From NCBI GenBank assembly GCA_030024085.1, contig JASEJE010000004.1:1-64000 (forward strand): a DNA stretch of 64,000 nt. Reading direction: 5' to 3'. This document shows positions 52,741-62,653 of the stretch, one piece after another (position 1 is the first letter of the stretch; each line of letters begins with the position of its first letter). This stretch comes from Bacillota bacterium (lineage in GTDB: Bacteria > Bacillota > SHA-98 > UBA4971). A program made the position numbers and the translations under genes. Below the pieces are notes generated by a model. The model did no database searches. It was not told the DNA's origin and was given only the letters and a program-made list of their open reading frames with translations.

Positions 52741-52870
52741 GAGAGCGAGCGAGCAGGCGAGCAGGCGGGCAGGCGGGCAGGCGGGCAAGCAAACAAACAG
52801 GTGGGTAGGCAGACAAGCAGATAGGCAGATAGCCACGCCAACGAGTAGGCAGGCAAGCAGGCATGCGGGA
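52741..52870 (+). repeat. Degenerate CAGG tetranucleotide repeat
   Basis: About 31 units of four bases with consensus CAGG (CGAG, CAGG, CGGG, CAAG, CAGA variants) run to within 20 bases of the C39-like gene start, then GGAGGAGGG, its ribosome-binding site. Low purity suggests it is not an active slippage locus now. Confidence 0.7.
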
Positions 52871-52890
52871 AGAGGGGAGGAGGGTCACCA

Positions 52891-54072
52891 ATGATCGCAG
52901 GACACGTCGGATTCGGCATGGTTTTCCTTGTGATTGCCGTCGCGGGGGTCGTACTGGCGACGTCGTTTGCGCTGTCGACACGCCCCGCGCTGGCTGCGCC
53001 GGTGAGTGAGACGATCAAGCACTCTCTCGAACCCGACTTCATCGGCGCGCAACTCGTTCGCCTCACGTGGCAGGATTACGACGCGTCGTCCGGAGGGGGA
53101 AGTGGAGGGCGCGGCGCAGGCCGAAACCTCGTCCTCGAGAAAGGGCCCGGGGGCTACGCACCCTCGGGAACGGTGACTTCGAAGCCCCTTTCCACGGCGT
53201 TCCCCTTCAATAACGTCGTGCTCTCGTGGAACATCCTCGCTCCGGAGGGAACGGGGGCGATCGTCGAGGTGCGCGCGGGCTCCGATGCGTCCCGCTGGAC
53301 GGGCTGGTATGAGATAGCGCGCTGGGGAAGGCTGCGCTCCCCGGGCGCGCCCGGCCTCAAGAAAGACGAATCGGGATTCGTCAACGAAGACACCCTCGAG
53401 TTGGGTTCAAAGGCCTCGCTTCTTCAGTACCGGATCACCCTCATCTCCGAAGACCGCGACGCGACGCCTGTGCTGAAGCTGGTGGCGGCGTGTTATGCCG
53501 ACACCTCCAGCGAGGCTGCAGTGCCCGCCTTCGCGCCGCCACGTGATCCTGCGCAGGCTCCCTGGGTACGCGACCTTCCGGTGCCGTTCAGATCGCAGCG
53601 GAGCGAGGACCCCTCCATCGCAGGGCGCATATGTTCTCCCACGTGCGTCGCGATGGTGCTGGAGTATCACGGAGTGGCAGTGCCCACCGCGACCGTCGCG
53701 GCCCAAGCGTACGATAGCCTCAACTCGATATACGGCAACTGGCCGTTCAACACGGCGGCTGCGGCTCTGTACGGCCTCGATGCATATGTCACGCGGTTTT
53801 CAGGATTCGAGCCGGTCCAGGACGAGATAGCGGCCGGCCGACCCGTCATCATCTCCATAAGGTTCGGCCCGGGGCAGCTCAAGGGCGGGCCGCTCAACAG
53901 CACGTCCGGGCACCTTATCGTAGTGCGCGGTTTCACGAAGGACGGAGACGTGATCGTAAACGACCCGGCAGGCCGAACGGAGGCCGAAGGCCACGTGGTC
54001 TACAAGAGGCATGAGCTCCTCCGGGCCTGGAAGAACGGGGTCGCATACATCATTCGGCCGGTGACACCCTGA
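52891..54072 (+). CDS. Secreted C39-like cysteine peptidase domain protein
   Basis: 393 residues. Signal peptide (VFLVIAVAGVVLATSFALSTRPALAAP), a beta-rich N-terminal region (about 40-215, with LSWNILAPEGTGAIVEVRAGSDASRWTGWYEIARWG), and a C-terminal peptidase_C39-like domain: PVPFRSQ, ICSPTCVAMVLEYHG (nucleophile Cys), SGHLIVVRGFTKDGDVIVNDPAG (His and Asp/Asn). Secreted in Gram-positives; substrate unknown. ATG 52891 follows GGAGGAGGG. Confidence 0.85.
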   Translation: MIAGHVGFGMVFLVIAVAGVVLATSFALSTRPALAAPVSETIKHSLEPDFIGAQLVRLTWQDYDASSGGGSGGRGAGRNLVLEKGPGGYAPSGTVTSKPLSTAFPFNNVVLSWNILAPEGTGAIVEVRAGSDASRWTGWYEIARWGRLRSPGAPGLKKDESGFVNEDTLELGSKASLLQYRITLISEDRDATPVLKLVAACYADTSSEAAVPAFAPPRDPAQAPWVRDLPVPFRSQRSEDPSIAGRICSPTCVAMVLEYHGVAVPTATVAAQAYDSLNSIYGNWPFNTAAAALYGLDAYVTRFSGFEPVQDEIAAGRPVIISIRFGPGQLKGGPLNSTSGHLIVVRGFTKDGDVIVNDPAGRTEAEGHVVYKRHELLRAWKNGVAYIIRPVTP

Positions 54073-54125
54073 CGATGGCAAGACCACTATTCGCAGCTCC
54101 GAAACGCAGCAGGAGGTAGCATCAG

Positions 54126-54812
54126 GTGACAGGGACGGTCGTAAACATCGGGACCGTGATAGCGGGCACGGTAGCAGGGCTTGCCTTGCGAAAACGCATG
54201 CCGGAGAAGATATCTCACACGGTCGTCCAGAGCATCGGCGTCTTCACGCTCTTCATCGGCATGAGCATGGCGCTGGAGACGAAGAACGTGCTCGTGGTCC
54301 TCTTCAGCATGGCCATCGGGTCGGTCATCGGGACCGTCATGGACATCGAGGCGTGGCTGGAGCGAACCGCGTCGCGGTTGGAGGCCAGGTTTGCCCGGGG
54401 CGAGAGCGGCGGGCTTGCGAGAGGCTTTGTCGCGGCAAGCCTTCTCTTTTGCGTGGGACCTATGGCGGTCCTGGGATCCATCCAGGACGGCCTCACGGGC
54501 GACTATCGCATCCTGGTGACGAAGGCGATAATGGACGGGTTCTGCTCCATTGCCTTCGCGGCCACCCTCGGAGCCGGGGTTGCGCTGTCGGCGGTGGCGA
54601 TCCTTGTCTATCAGGGCGGGCTGACCCTTGCGGCCACCGCGATAAAGGCGTTCCTGACCGACGCCACCGTCCGGGAGATGACGGCGACCGGAGGCCTGCT
54701 CATCGTGGGCATCGGCATCGATATGCTGGGCATCAAGAAGATCCACGTGGCCAACATGCTCCCAGCCATAGCCGTTGCGCTCGTCCTGGCGCGGCTGGCG
54801 CTCAAGGCATGA
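54126..54812 (+). CDS. DUF554 membrane protein
   Basis: 228 residues with about seven helices; TGTVVNIGTVIAGTVAGLALRKRMPEKISHTVVQSIGVFTLFIGMSMAL, FCVGPMAVLGSIQDGLTGDY and GGLLIVGIGIDMLGIKKIHVANMLPAI are the DUF554 (YdfK/YqgA) pattern. Function unknown. GTG start with AGGAGGTAGC upstream. Confidence 0.9.
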   Translation: MTGTVVNIGTVIAGTVAGLALRKRMPEKISHTVVQSIGVFTLFIGMSMALETKNVLVVLFSMAIGSVIGTVMDIEAWLERTASRLEARFARGESGGLARGFVAASLLFCVGPMAVLGSIQDGLTGDYRILVTKAIMDGFCSIAFAATLGAGVALSAVAILVYQGGLTLAATAIKAFLTDATVREMTATGGLLIVGIGIDMLGIKKIHVANMLPAIAVALVLARLALKA

Positions 54813-54963
54813 GCGCGCCCGGAGCCCGGGTGCAACTTCGCGAGGACAGGGCTGGGGCGGTGTCGTGGGCGTCTGGATGGAACGGTGCACGTCGGTTCGG
54901 CAGACCGTCGACTTCAGCAGCGAGGTTTTTGGACGGTCAAGTCAGCGTCTGGAGGTGGTCCAA

Positions 54964-55518
54964 ATGGTATGGCCGCAAGCCGGCCCCGAGAACACACTCG
55001 GGACCCTCAAGATCGCCGTCGAGGCCGCAGGGCGCCACGGCATACGCCATCTTGTCATCGCGTCGAACTCCGGCGCGACCGTGAGAAAGGCCCTGGAGAT
55101 CGGCGCCGGGGACATCTCTGTCGTGTGCGTCACCCATCACGTGGGCTTCAGCGGCCCGGGGGTGGACGAGATGCCGCAGGAGGTGAGGCGCGACCTCACC
55201 TCACGTGGAGTTAAGGTCCTCACCACGACGCACGTCCTCGCGGGGGTGGATCGGTCGCTCAGGTTCAAGTTCGGAGGCGTGTACCCGCCGGAGATAATCG
55301 CAGGAGCCCTCAGGATGTTGGGGCAAGGGCTCAAGGTGTGCGTGGAGATCTCCATCATGGCGCTGGATGCAGGGATCGTCCCTTACGGCGAGCGCATCGT
55401 GGCCGTGGGCGGGACAAGCTCAGGGGCCGACACGGCGGCCATCATCGTCCCCGAACACTCCAACAACGTGTTCGGGCTGAAGGTGGAAGAGATCCTCTGC
55501 AAGCCCAGAACGTGGTAG
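54964..55518 (+). CDS. Stand-alone pyruvate kinase C-terminal-type domain protein
   Basis: 184 residues: NTLGTLKIAVEAAGRHGIRHLVIASNSGATVRKALEIG and GERIVAVGGTSSGADTAAIIVP match the alpha/beta domain that binds effectors in pyruvate kinase. Here there is no catalytic barrel. Such free domains are known in prokaryotes but their role is not established. ATG 54964 has GGAGGTGG upstream; the ORF track extends further. Confidence 0.78.
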   Translation: MVWPQAGPENTLGTLKIAVEAAGRHGIRHLVIASNSGATVRKALEIGAGDISVVCVTHHVGFSGPGVDEMPQEVRRDLTSRGVKVLTTTHVLAGVDRSLRFKFGGVYPPEIIAGALRMLGQGLKVCVEISIMALDAGIVPYGERIVAVGGTSSGADTAAIIVPEHSNNVFGLKVEEILCKPRTW

Positions 55519-55604
55519 ACCCAGTGCCGAGGCTGGGGTCCGGGGTGCCCGGCGCTGGCCCGCCCCGGGGGGCCTCGAGACGGGCCCGTTCATGCCCGCC
55601 AGGG

Positions 55605-55691
55605 TCACGCCCTGCGCTTTACCACGAGGATGCAGGTCTTCTTTCTCCACTTGAACACGGGGCCGATGAGCCTTTCGAGCAGGCGATACAC
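55605..55691 (-). CDS. Possible 28-residue small ORF
   Basis: GTG start with AAGGAGG 8-9 bases upstream on the minus strand, product VYRLLERLIGPVFKWRKKTCILVVKRRA. No family recognised. Kept because the start signal is strong; could be chance. Confidence 0.3.
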   Translation of the reverse strand: MYRLLERLIGPVFKWRKKTCILVVKRRA

Positions 55692-55810
55692 CGCGGGGTC
55701 CTCCTTCCGTCGAGCGGCTCCATGGCGACTCCATACCATAATATCACCCCGGCGCTTGAAGTGTGCCGCCAGGGGAGGTAAAATGTTACCGGCGCAACCG
55801 GCACCCTATC

Positions 55811-56020
55811 TGAGTAGATCGCCAGAAATCCGCGCTGCTCTTGAGCGTGCAGGGGATCTCCAGGGTTGCCGGTGTTGCACTCCGGGGACGGCGCGCTCGC
55901 GGCGCGCCTCGTTCGAATTTGGCGCACGGGCCAGCCAAATTCCAGGCGCCCCGCCCTAGCAAGCACCGGCAGCCCCAACGCCGCTGGAAGAAGTGGCGCA
56001 AACTCATGGCGCCGTACTTA
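55811..56020 (-). repeat. MITE-like element E10 (B type, reverse)
   Basis: Reverse orientation of E2/E7: TGAGTAGATCGCC at left, GGCGCCGTACTTA at right, with the uninterrupted GCCCTAGCAAGC that serves as the empty site for the nested insertion in E4. It precedes galT; the galT ORF extends into it in the track but the start lies after it. Confidence 0.85.
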
Positions 56021-56090
56021 TATAGCGCCAGGTTGTCGCGTCTCTCGCCTCCTTATCCATTATGGAAGTTATGTGGGGAGGGGCCGGAAA

Positions 56091-57149
56091 GTGCCTGAAC
56101 TCAGGCTTGACCCTGTGACAGGGCGCTGGGTGCTGGTGGCCACCGAGCGTGCCAGGAGACCAAAGGACTTCGCCCAGCAGGACGCGGCGGCCGGCAAGGC
56201 GCGCCCGGAGCGGAGCGATACGTGCCCGTTCTGTCCAGGGAATGAGAAGCAGACACCACCGGAAGTTTTCTCCTTCCGGCGGGATGGGACAGGCCCCGAC
56301 GAGCCGGGCTGGTGGGTGCGGGGCGTGCCCAACAAATACCCGGCCCTCACATGGGAACCAACCATTCAGGCGTCCACCGCAGGCATATTCAGCGTGAGGC
56401 CGGCCATAGGGGCACATGAGGTCATCATCGAGTCGCCGCTTCACAACGCCAGCCCCGCGACCATGTCATACGACGAGATGGCCGAGGTCGTACGCGCGTA
56501 CATCCACCGTTACCGCGCCCTCTCCGAGGCCCCGGACATCCAGTATATCCTTGTTTTCAGGAACCACGGCAGGGACGCCGGGGCGTCCCTGGAACACCCT
56601 CATTCCCAGATCGCAGCGGTGCCGCTCGTGCCACCCGTCGTCCTCGAGGAACTGGTCGGGGCGGAGCACCACCATGAGTCCACAGGCCGCTGCGTTTTCT
56701 GCGACATGGTGCAACAGGAGATCGAGTCCGGTGTGCGGATCGTGCTGGAGACGCCGAAGTTCGTTGCGCTGGAGCCGTACGCGTCCAAGATGCCCTTTGA
56801 AACGTGGGTATTGCCCAAGGCACACGGGCCTTCCTTTCACGAACTCGATCCGTCGAGCTGGCATGAGCTCGCGCGGGTCCTCGTGGACGTACTGGGCGCC
56901 GTGAACACGGGTCTCCATGACCCGCCGTACAACTACATCCTTCACACGGCCCCTCCGCACGAGCGGTGCGACGGCTTCTACCACTGGCACATCGAGATCT
57001 TTCCCAAGCTCACCGTGGCGGCGGGGTTCGAGTTCGGGATGGGCGTGTACATCAACATCACGACGCCGGAGAGCGCCGCGGAATTCTTGAGAAATTACAT
57101 TCCGGGAGGTCCCTCCGGAAGGAATTCCGGGGTGCAGGGCCAATACTAA
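56091..57149 (+). CDS. galT: Hexose-1-phosphate uridylyltransferase (GalT)
   Basis: 352 residues. Transfers UMP from UDP-glucose to galactose-1-phosphate (or related sugar phosphates). Motifs: CPFCPGNE and CVFCDM zinc-type Cys pairs, NKYPAL, RNHGRDAGASLEHPHSQI with the HPHSQ active site, and ILHTAPP...FYHWHIEIFPKL. GTG 56091 follows GGGGAGGGG; upstream ORF sequence is repeat E10. No galE or galK nearby. Confidence 0.92.
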   Translation: MPELRLDPVTGRWVLVATERARRPKDFAQQDAAAGKARPERSDTCPFCPGNEKQTPPEVFSFRRDGTGPDEPGWWVRGVPNKYPALTWEPTIQASTAGIFSVRPAIGAHEVIIESPLHNASPATMSYDEMAEVVRAYIHRYRALSEAPDIQYILVFRNHGRDAGASLEHPHSQIAAVPLVPPVVLEELVGAEHHHESTGRCVFCDMVQQEIESGVRIVLETPKFVALEPYASKMPFETWVLPKAHGPSFHELDPSSWHELARVLVDVLGAVNTGLHDPPYNYILHTAPPHERCDGFYHWHIEIFPKLTVAAGFEFGMGVYINITTPESAAEFLRNYIPGGPSGRNSGVQGQY

Positions 57150-57254
57150 TAGATGTAGAAACAGAATAGTGCGCCGGATGAAGCTGGAGGGAGATACCCC
57201 GCGACCGCAGACGACCCCAGACGACTGCAGACAACCGCGGCGACCGTGGCGATG

Positions 57255-57475
57255 GCAGCACGGCAGCGGCGCGTGGGAGCCGAAGGAGCAAGATGCCTGC
57301 TTGCCAGGCAGGCGTCCAAACTCTCAGGCAAAAGCACCTTCGCTGACGGCACTCTGGAGAGGCGCTCCTGGCGCGTGAATGCGCGCTGCAGGCGCCGCCG
57401 ACGGGGTAACCCGCGCGCCTGGCAGGCTGGCAGGCCGGCAGGTGGGCGGGGGAATCTCTCAGGCGTCAGGACAGA
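57255..57475 (+). promoter_or_regulatory. Tandem glycine riboswitch
   Basis: First aptamer: GCCGAAGGAGCAAG, CTCTCAGGCAAAAGCACC, CTCTGGAGAGGC. Second: GCCGCCGACGGGGTAACCC and ATCTCTCAGGCGTCAGGACAGAG. Two aptamers in tandem are the usual glycine-sensing arrangement. It leads into the terminator below and then gcvT. Confidence 0.95.
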
Positions 57476-57476
57476 G

Positions 57477-57504
57477 AAACGGGCAACGTGTTTGCCCGTT
57501 TTTA
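57477..57504 (+). terminator. Riboswitch-controlled terminator before gcvT
   Basis: AAACGGGCAA/TTGCCCGTTT stem with a short loop and a TTTTT tract, directly after the second aptamer. Glycine binding would favour read-through in known ON switches. Confidence 0.9.
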
Positions 57505-57557
57505 TGTTTGCGTGGTGGGGCAACGCGTGAAACGACAGAGTTCAGGAGGTGGGGATA

Positions 57558-58673
57558 GTGGCCTCAGAGGGGGTCCGGTTGAAGACGACGCCGTTCCGCG
57601 AACTGCACGTTCGGCACGGCGCCAGGATGACGGAGTTCGGCGGCTGGGAGATGCCTGTTTATTACCGGGGAATAATCGAAGAGCACAAGAAGGTCAGGGA
57701 GAAGGTGGGGCTGTTCGATCTCTCCCATATGGGCGAGATCGAGATAAGCGGCCCCGGCGCGCTGGCGCTCGTTCAGAAGGTCACCACGAACGATGCGTCC
57801 AGGCTCGAGGTCTGCCAGGTGCAGTACTCCGTCATGTGTTACCCAGACGGCGGTGCGGTGGACGACATCCTAGTCTGCCGCAAGGAGGATAGCTATTACC
57901 TGGTGGTCAATGCCTCCAATGCTTCCAAGGACCTGGAATGGCTGAGACTACATGCCGGGGGCGATGTCGAGGTAAAAGACCTGTCGGACGAAACCGCGCT
58001 TCTCGCGATTCAGGGTCCCGACTCCGCCGCGGTGCTTGCGGAGCTGACGCAGGTCCCGCTGGACAGCCTCTACTACTACCATTTCACGGAGGGCGAGGTC
58101 GCCGGGGTGAGATGCCTCGTCTCTCGCACGGGCTACACGGGGGAGGACGGGTTCGAGCTGTTTTTCCATCCCCGTCACGCCCATGCAATGTGGGACGCCC
58201 TGCTGAGGGCGGGGCAGAGGTTCGATATAGAGCCCATCGGCCTCGGTGCCCGGGACACTCTCAGGCTCGAGATGGGATATGCGCTGTACGGGCATGAACT
58301 CGATCCGGCGACGAACCCGCTCGAGGCGGGGCTTGCGTGGGTGGTGGCCATGGATAAGGGCGACTTCATCGGCAGGGACGCGCTCGTGGCTGCGAAGCAG
58401 ATGGGCTTTTCGCGGCGGCTCACAGGTTTCAAGCTGCTGGAGCGGGGCGTGCCGAGGGCGCACTGCGACGTGGCGAAGGGCGGCGCGGTCATCGGCCGGA
58501 CTACGAGCGGATCACTCTCGCCTTCCCTGGGAATAGGAGTTGGCATGTGCTTCGTGCCGCCCGAGGCGGCCAGGCCCGGAACGCGTTTCGATATCGTCAT
58601 CAGGGGCAAGGGAGTCCCCGCGGAGGCTGTTCGGCCGCCCTTCGTGCAGTCGCGTGTCCGTAAGGCCAAATAG
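57558..58673 (+). CDS. gcvT: Glycine cleavage system T protein (aminomethyltransferase)
   Basis: 371 residues. Transfers the aminomethyl carbon to tetrahydrofolate and releases ammonia. Features: GARMTEFGGWEMPVYYRGIIEEH, LFDLSHMGEIEISGPGA, SRTGYTGEDGFELF, GLGARDTLRLEMGYALYGHEL. GTG 57558 is preferred because AGGAGG lies 8 bases upstream; the upstream GTG 57549 overlaps that site. Under the glycine riboswitch. Confidence 0.95.
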   Translation: MASEGVRLKTTPFRELHVRHGARMTEFGGWEMPVYYRGIIEEHKKVREKVGLFDLSHMGEIEISGPGALALVQKVTTNDASRLEVCQVQYSVMCYPDGGAVDDILVCRKEDSYYLVVNASNASKDLEWLRLHAGGDVEVKDLSDETALLAIQGPDSAAVLAELTQVPLDSLYYYHFTEGEVAGVRCLVSRTGYTGEDGFELFFHPRHAHAMWDALLRAGQRFDIEPIGLGARDTLRLEMGYALYGHELDPATNPLEAGLAWVVAMDKGDFIGRDALVAAKQMGFSRRLTGFKLLERGVPRAHCDVAKGGAVIGRTTSGSLSPSLGIGVGMCFVPPEAARPGTRFDIVIRGKGVPAEAVRPPFVQSRVRKAK

Positions 58674-58780
58674 CGGCAGGGTCAGGGTCAGGGCTGGTGG
58701 CAGGGTCAAGGGCAGGCCGAGAGCGAGCACGGGCGGTCGGAGGCGATCGTGAACGTAGTGCCGGTCGATATCGGACGGGA
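58674..58780. other. Start of the gcvT-gcvH gap
   Basis: Repetitive GGGTCA/GGGCAG sequence. Together with what follows, the gcvT-gcvH gap is 781 bases and holds parS and a repeat; no gene was recognised. Confidence 0.35.
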
Positions 58781-58796
58781 TGTTTCACGTGGAACA
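58781..58796. promoter_or_regulatory. parS: parS site 3
   Basis: TGTTTCACGTGGAACA, the same 16 bases as parS site 1, about 34 kb away and about 44 kb from the dnaA-side boxes. Confidence 0.92.
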
Positions 58797-59017
58797 AACA
58801 TACAGACCTGGATGTGCCTGCCCACCTAAACGCACATATGTCGATGCGTGCGGGTGTGTCTAGGTGCGAGTTCAGGAGACTGTTGAACTTCCCCGGTTAA
58901 TCGCATCACCGGGGGACGGGGCCCCGCGAAATGGTGGCCTGAGGCACAGGATCTGTTAGATCCTGTACAACATCAACAGTCTCGTTCAGAAATCCATGCC
59001 GGTTTGGGAGAAGCTTC

Positions 59018-59170
59018 CGGGTTGCCGGTGCTTGCACGACGGGGCGCTCTCGGTTTAGCAAGCGTGAATGCCAGATCTAACGAGGTGCGCCGCAAGCCCG
59101 CCGTCCCCGGAATGCAACACCGGCAACCCCTGGAAAGGTGGCGGTGATCTCTGAACCCGCACTTGTTACT
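59018..59170 (+). repeat. MITE-like element E11 (partial or diverged)
   Basis: GGGTTGCCGGTGCTTGCACGACGGGGCG at left and CCGTCCCCGGAATGCAACACCGGCAACCCC at right preserve the core of the family; outer ends are not recognisable. Confidence 0.65.
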
Positions 59171-59454
59171 GCTCTGTCAGGTATGCATCCCTTAGAAGGG
59201 CTGCGCCGTCAAGGGCCGCGAAGGCCGGGAGTCGGCCTGCCAGACCCGCCAAACCGGATGGTATTCCGTATCTGACAAGGCAGTATTAGAGGAATACTCT
59301 AAATGAGATCGAGGGCCTTCGAATCAGATCAGGAAACCCCGGTCGGGACCAGCGGCGGCGCTGCGCGAGATGAAGCCTGGCCTGAAGGCGAGGGAGACAG
59401 GTTGGGAGGACAGATAGAAAACCCACAACTGTGGACAGAAGGAGGAGGAAGCGT
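59171..59454. other. Gap before gcvH
   Basis: A palindromic TTAGAGGAATACTCTAA at 59286-59302 is the only structure seen; no gene. Confidence 0.4.
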
Positions 59455-59847
59455 ATGTATCCCGGGGATCTCAAGTACAGCGAAAAGCACGAGTGGGTTC
59501 GCGTGGAGGGGAAGATTGCAACGGTGGGCATCACCTCTTTCGCCCAGGAGCAGCTGGGCGCCATCGTAGGGGTCGGCCTTCCAGAGGAGGGCAGCAAGGT
59601 GGAGAAGCACGGGGCTCTCGCCGACCTCGACTCCATGAAGACCGCCGACCAGGTATTCTCTCCGGTGAGCGGGAAGATAGTCAAGGTCAACCGGGCGCTC
59701 GAGGAGCGTCCCGAGCTGATCAATGACGACCCGTACGGCGAGGGATGGGTGGCCGTCATCGAGATGGCCGACCCCGGCGAGCTGGCCGACCTCATGAACG
59801 CCTCGGAGTATGAAGCCTTTGTGGCCGAGGAGGCGAGCAAGGGATGA
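59455..59847 (+). CDS. gcvH: Glycine cleavage system H protein
   Basis: 130 residues. Carries lipoyl-lysine in ADLDSMKTADQVFSPVSG (Lys near residue 63) and shuttles the aminomethyl intermediate among P, T and L proteins. ATG 59455 follows GGAGGAGG. Overlaps gcvPA by 4 bases (ATGA). Confidence 0.96.
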   Translation: MYPGDLKYSEKHEWVRVEGKIATVGITSFAQEQLGAIVGVGLPEEGSKVEKHGALADLDSMKTADQVFSPVSGKIVKVNRALEERPELINDDPYGEGWVAVIEMADPGELADLMNASEYEAFVAEEASKG

Positions 59848-61184
59848 ACTACGTTCCCCATACTGACCGGGATCGTAGTGAAATGCTTGCCGAGATTGGC
59901 GTGGCAAACCTTGCGGAGCTTTTCTCCGACATACCGTCGGATGTCAGGCTCGGCCATGAGCTGCGTCTGCCGGCGCCCATGTCAGAGTACGACCTCGCCC
60001 GGCACATGGGGGCGCTCGCAAGCAAGAACAGGACGACCGACGATCTCGTGTCGTTCCTTGGGGCCGGCGCCTACGACCACTTTGTCCCAAGCGTGGTGCG
60101 GCATCTCGTCTCGCGATCGGAGTTCTACACCGCCTACACGCCCTATCAGGCCGAGATCAGCCAGGGCATGCTTCAGGCCATATTCGAGTACCAGACGCTC
60201 ATGTGCGAGCTTACCGCCATGGACGTAAGCAACGCATCGCTGTACGACGGGGCGACTGCGGTCGCCGAGGCAGCGACGATGGCGTGCCGACAGACCCGGC
60301 GCCAGCAGGTGGTGATCTCCGCCGCCGTGCACCCCGAGTACCGTACCACGCTCAAGACCTACGCCCGCAACCTCGGCATCGACGTGGTGGAGGCAGGGAT
60401 GAAGGATGGCGCCACCGACCTCGAGGAGCTCGGGCGGCTTGCGTCTTCAGCCACGGCCTGCGTCATCCTACAGAACCCCAACTTCCTCGGTTCCGTGGAG
60501 TCCATGGAGGTCGCGGCCGAGGTGGCGCACAGGAACGGGGCGCTTTTCGTGGCATGTGTCGATCCGATCTCCCTCGGCATCCTCGCCCCTCCGGGTGAGT
60601 ACGGGGCCGACATAGCCGTTGGCGAGGGCCAGGGGCTGGGCAGCCCGATGAGCTTCGGCGGACCGTACCTCGGGTTTCTCACGTGCCGGCAGGAGCTCAT
60701 CAGGAACATGCCCGGCCGCGTCGCCGGCGAGACCCACGACCCCCAGGGGCGGCGTGGCTACATCCTCACCCTTCAGGCCCGGGAGCAGCATATCAGGAGG
60801 GAGCGGGCCACGTCGAACATTTGCTCCAACGAGGCCCTCTCCGCCCTGGCGGCGGCGGTATACCTCTCGTGGCTCGGGAAGGACGGGATGAGGGAGGTCG
60901 CGGACCTCTGCCTGCAGAAGGCCCATTACGCGTTCGACAGGGTCGCGGCGATCCCAGGATTCCGGCCGGTGAGTGAGACCCCCTTCTTCAAGGAGTTTGC
61001 AGTGCGGATGCCTGTTGCCCCGGAGCAGGCGGGCGCAGCTCTTCTCGAGTCGCGCATACTCGGTGGGCTGCCGCTCGGTCGCTACTACCCGGACCTTGGC
61101 GATGCCATGCTCATCGCGGTGACGGAGAAGCGTACTAAAGAGGAGATCGACTCACTCTGCCGTGCACTGGAGGGATTGGCATGA
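59844..61184 (+). CDS. gcvPA: Glycine dehydrogenase (decarboxylating) subunit 1
   Basis: 446 residues. P protein of the two-subunit type; N-terminal [27 protein letters not shown], and [23 protein letters not shown] are typical. Has no PLP lysine, which lies in subunit 2. Translationally coupled to gcvH and gcvPB. Confidence 0.96.
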   Translation: MNYVPHTDRDRSEMLAEIGVANLAELFSDIPSDVRLGHELRLPAPMSEYDLARHMGALASKNRTTDDLVSFLGAGAYDHFVPSVVRHLVSRSEFYTAYTPYQAEISQGMLQAIFEYQTLMCELTAMDVSNASLYDGATAVAEAATMACRQTRRQQVVISAAVHPEYRTTLKTYARNLGIDVVEAGMKDGATDLEELGRLASSATACVILQNPNFLGSVESMEVAAEVAHRNGALFVACVDPISLGILAPPGEYGADIAVGEGQGLGSPMSFGGPYLGFLTCRQELIRNMPGRVAGETHDPQGRRGYILTLQAREQHIRRERATSNICSNEALSALAAAVYLSWLGKDGMREVADLCLQKAHYAFDRVAAIPGFRPVSETPFFKEFAVRMPVAPEQAGAALLESRILGGLPLGRYYPDLGDAMLIAVTEKRTKEEIDSLCRALEGLA

Positions 61185-62653
61185 CCATGCCGCTCATCTT
61201 CGAACGAAGCGAGGCCGGCAGGAGAGCTTACTCGCTGCCAGAGTGCGATGTCCCCAGGAAGGACGCGACGGAGCTCCTCCCGGGGTGGGCGCTTCGCAAA
61301 CGCGCCGCCGACCTGCCGGAGGTAAGCGAGGTCGACCTTGTTCGCCACTACACGAAGCTCTCCCAGCGTAACCACGGAGTTGACGTCGGCTTCTATCCGC
61401 TCGGCTCCTGCACCATGAAGTACAATCCCAAGGTCAACGAGGACGCCGCGGCGCTTCCCGGGTTCAGCGCGCTCCATCCCTACCAGCCCGAGGAGCTTGC
61501 CCAGGGGGCGCTGGAGCTTATGTACGAACTCGGGCGTTACCTGTGCGAGATCGGCGGGATGGACGAGGCCACCCTGCAGCCTGCGGCGGGCGCGCACGGC
61601 GAGCTGACGGGGCTTATGATCATCAAGGCCTACCACGAGAGCCGGGGGGATGGCGCAGAGCGCACGAAAGTGATCGTCCCCGACTCCGCCCACGGCACGA
61701 ACCCGGCAAGCGCTGCGTTCTGCGGGTACAAGGTCGTCGAGGTGAAATCCGATGGGCGCGGCGGCGTGGACCTGGACTCGCTGAGGGCAGCGATGTCGGA
61801 CGAGGTAGCGGCTCTGATGCTCACGAACCCGAACACCCTCGGGCTCTTCGACGAGAACATCGTGGAGATCGCGAAGATAGTCCACGACGCGGGCGGGCTC
61901 CTCTACTACGACGGTGCGAACATGAACGCCATCATGGGCATCGCGCGCCCGGGCGACATGGGGTTCGACGTGCTCCACTTCAACCTGCACAAGACGTTCT
62001 CCACGCCTCACGGCGGCGGGGGGCCGGGGTCCGGCCCGGTGGCCGTGAAGAAGGCGCTCGCCCCCTTCCTGCCCGTCCCGGTCGTCGAAAAAACGGACGG
62101 GAAGTTCGTCCTCGACTACGCGAGACCCCAGTCCATCGGGAAGGTCAAGGCCTTCTACGGCAACTTCAACGTGATGGTGAAGGCCTACGCGTACATCAGG
62201 GCGCTGGGCGCGAAGGGCTTGCGCCAGGCCAGCGAGAACGCCGTGCTCAACGCGAACTACCTCATGAGGAAGCTTGCGCCTTACTACCATCTGCCGTATG
62301 ATCGACACTGCAAGCACGAGTTCGTCCTGTCAGGGGAATACCAGCTCGCGTCGGGGGTCCATACGGGAGACATAGCCAAGATGCTCCTGGACTATGGGTT
62401 CCACGCGCCGACGGTGTACTTCCCCCTCATCGTGAAGGAAGCCATCATGGTGGAGCCCACCGAAACCGAATCAAGGGACACGCTGGACGCGTTCGTGGAC
62501 GCAATGATAGGGATCGCGCAGCTTGCGGAGAAGGACCCGGAGGCGCTGCACACAGCGCCCCACAAGATGGTGGTCGGAAGGCTCGACGACGTCACCGCGG
62601 CGCGCCGCCCGGTGCTGCGCTGGAGGCCGAACAAGCAGACGAATGCCGGTTGA
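61181..62653 (+). CDS. gcvPB: Glycine dehydrogenase (decarboxylating) subunit 2
   Basis: 490 residues, catalytic P subunit; PLP lysine in [26 protein letters not shown], and [13 protein letters not shown] at the start. Forms the active site with GcvPA. Overlaps gcvPA (ATGA) and the radical SAM gene that follows by 11 bases. Confidence 0.97.
   Translation: MTMPLIFERSEAGRRAYSLPECDVPRKDATELLPGWALRKRAADLPEVSEVDLVRHYTKLSQRNHGVDVGFYPLGSCTMKYNPKVNEDAAALPGFSALHPYQPEELAQGALELMYELGRYLCEIGGMDEATLQPAAGAHGELTGLMIIKAYHESRGDGAERTKVIVPDSAHGTNPASAAFCGYKVVEVKSDGRGGVDLDSLRAAMSDEVAALMLTNPNTLGLFDENIVEIAKIVHDAGGLLYYDGANMNAIMGIARPGDMGFDVLHFNLHKTFSTPHGGGGPGSGPVAVKKALAPFLPVPVVEKTDGKFVLDYARPQSIGKVKAFYGNFNVMVKAYAYIRALGAKGLRQASENAVLNANYLMRKLAPYYHLPYDRHCKHEFVLSGEYQLASGVHTGDIAKMLLDYGFHAPTVYFPLIVKEAIMVEPTETESRDTLDAFVDAMIGIAQLAEKDPEALHTAPHKMVVGRLDDVTAARRPVLRWRPNKQTNAG

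Noticed and set aside
55866-56090. Upstream extension of the GalT ORF
   Set aside because: It is translated repeat E10; GTG 56091 with a ribosome-binding site fits the family.
58939-58960. AGGATCTGTTAGATCCT hairpin as terminator
   Set aside because: Six-bp stem with no T tract after it.
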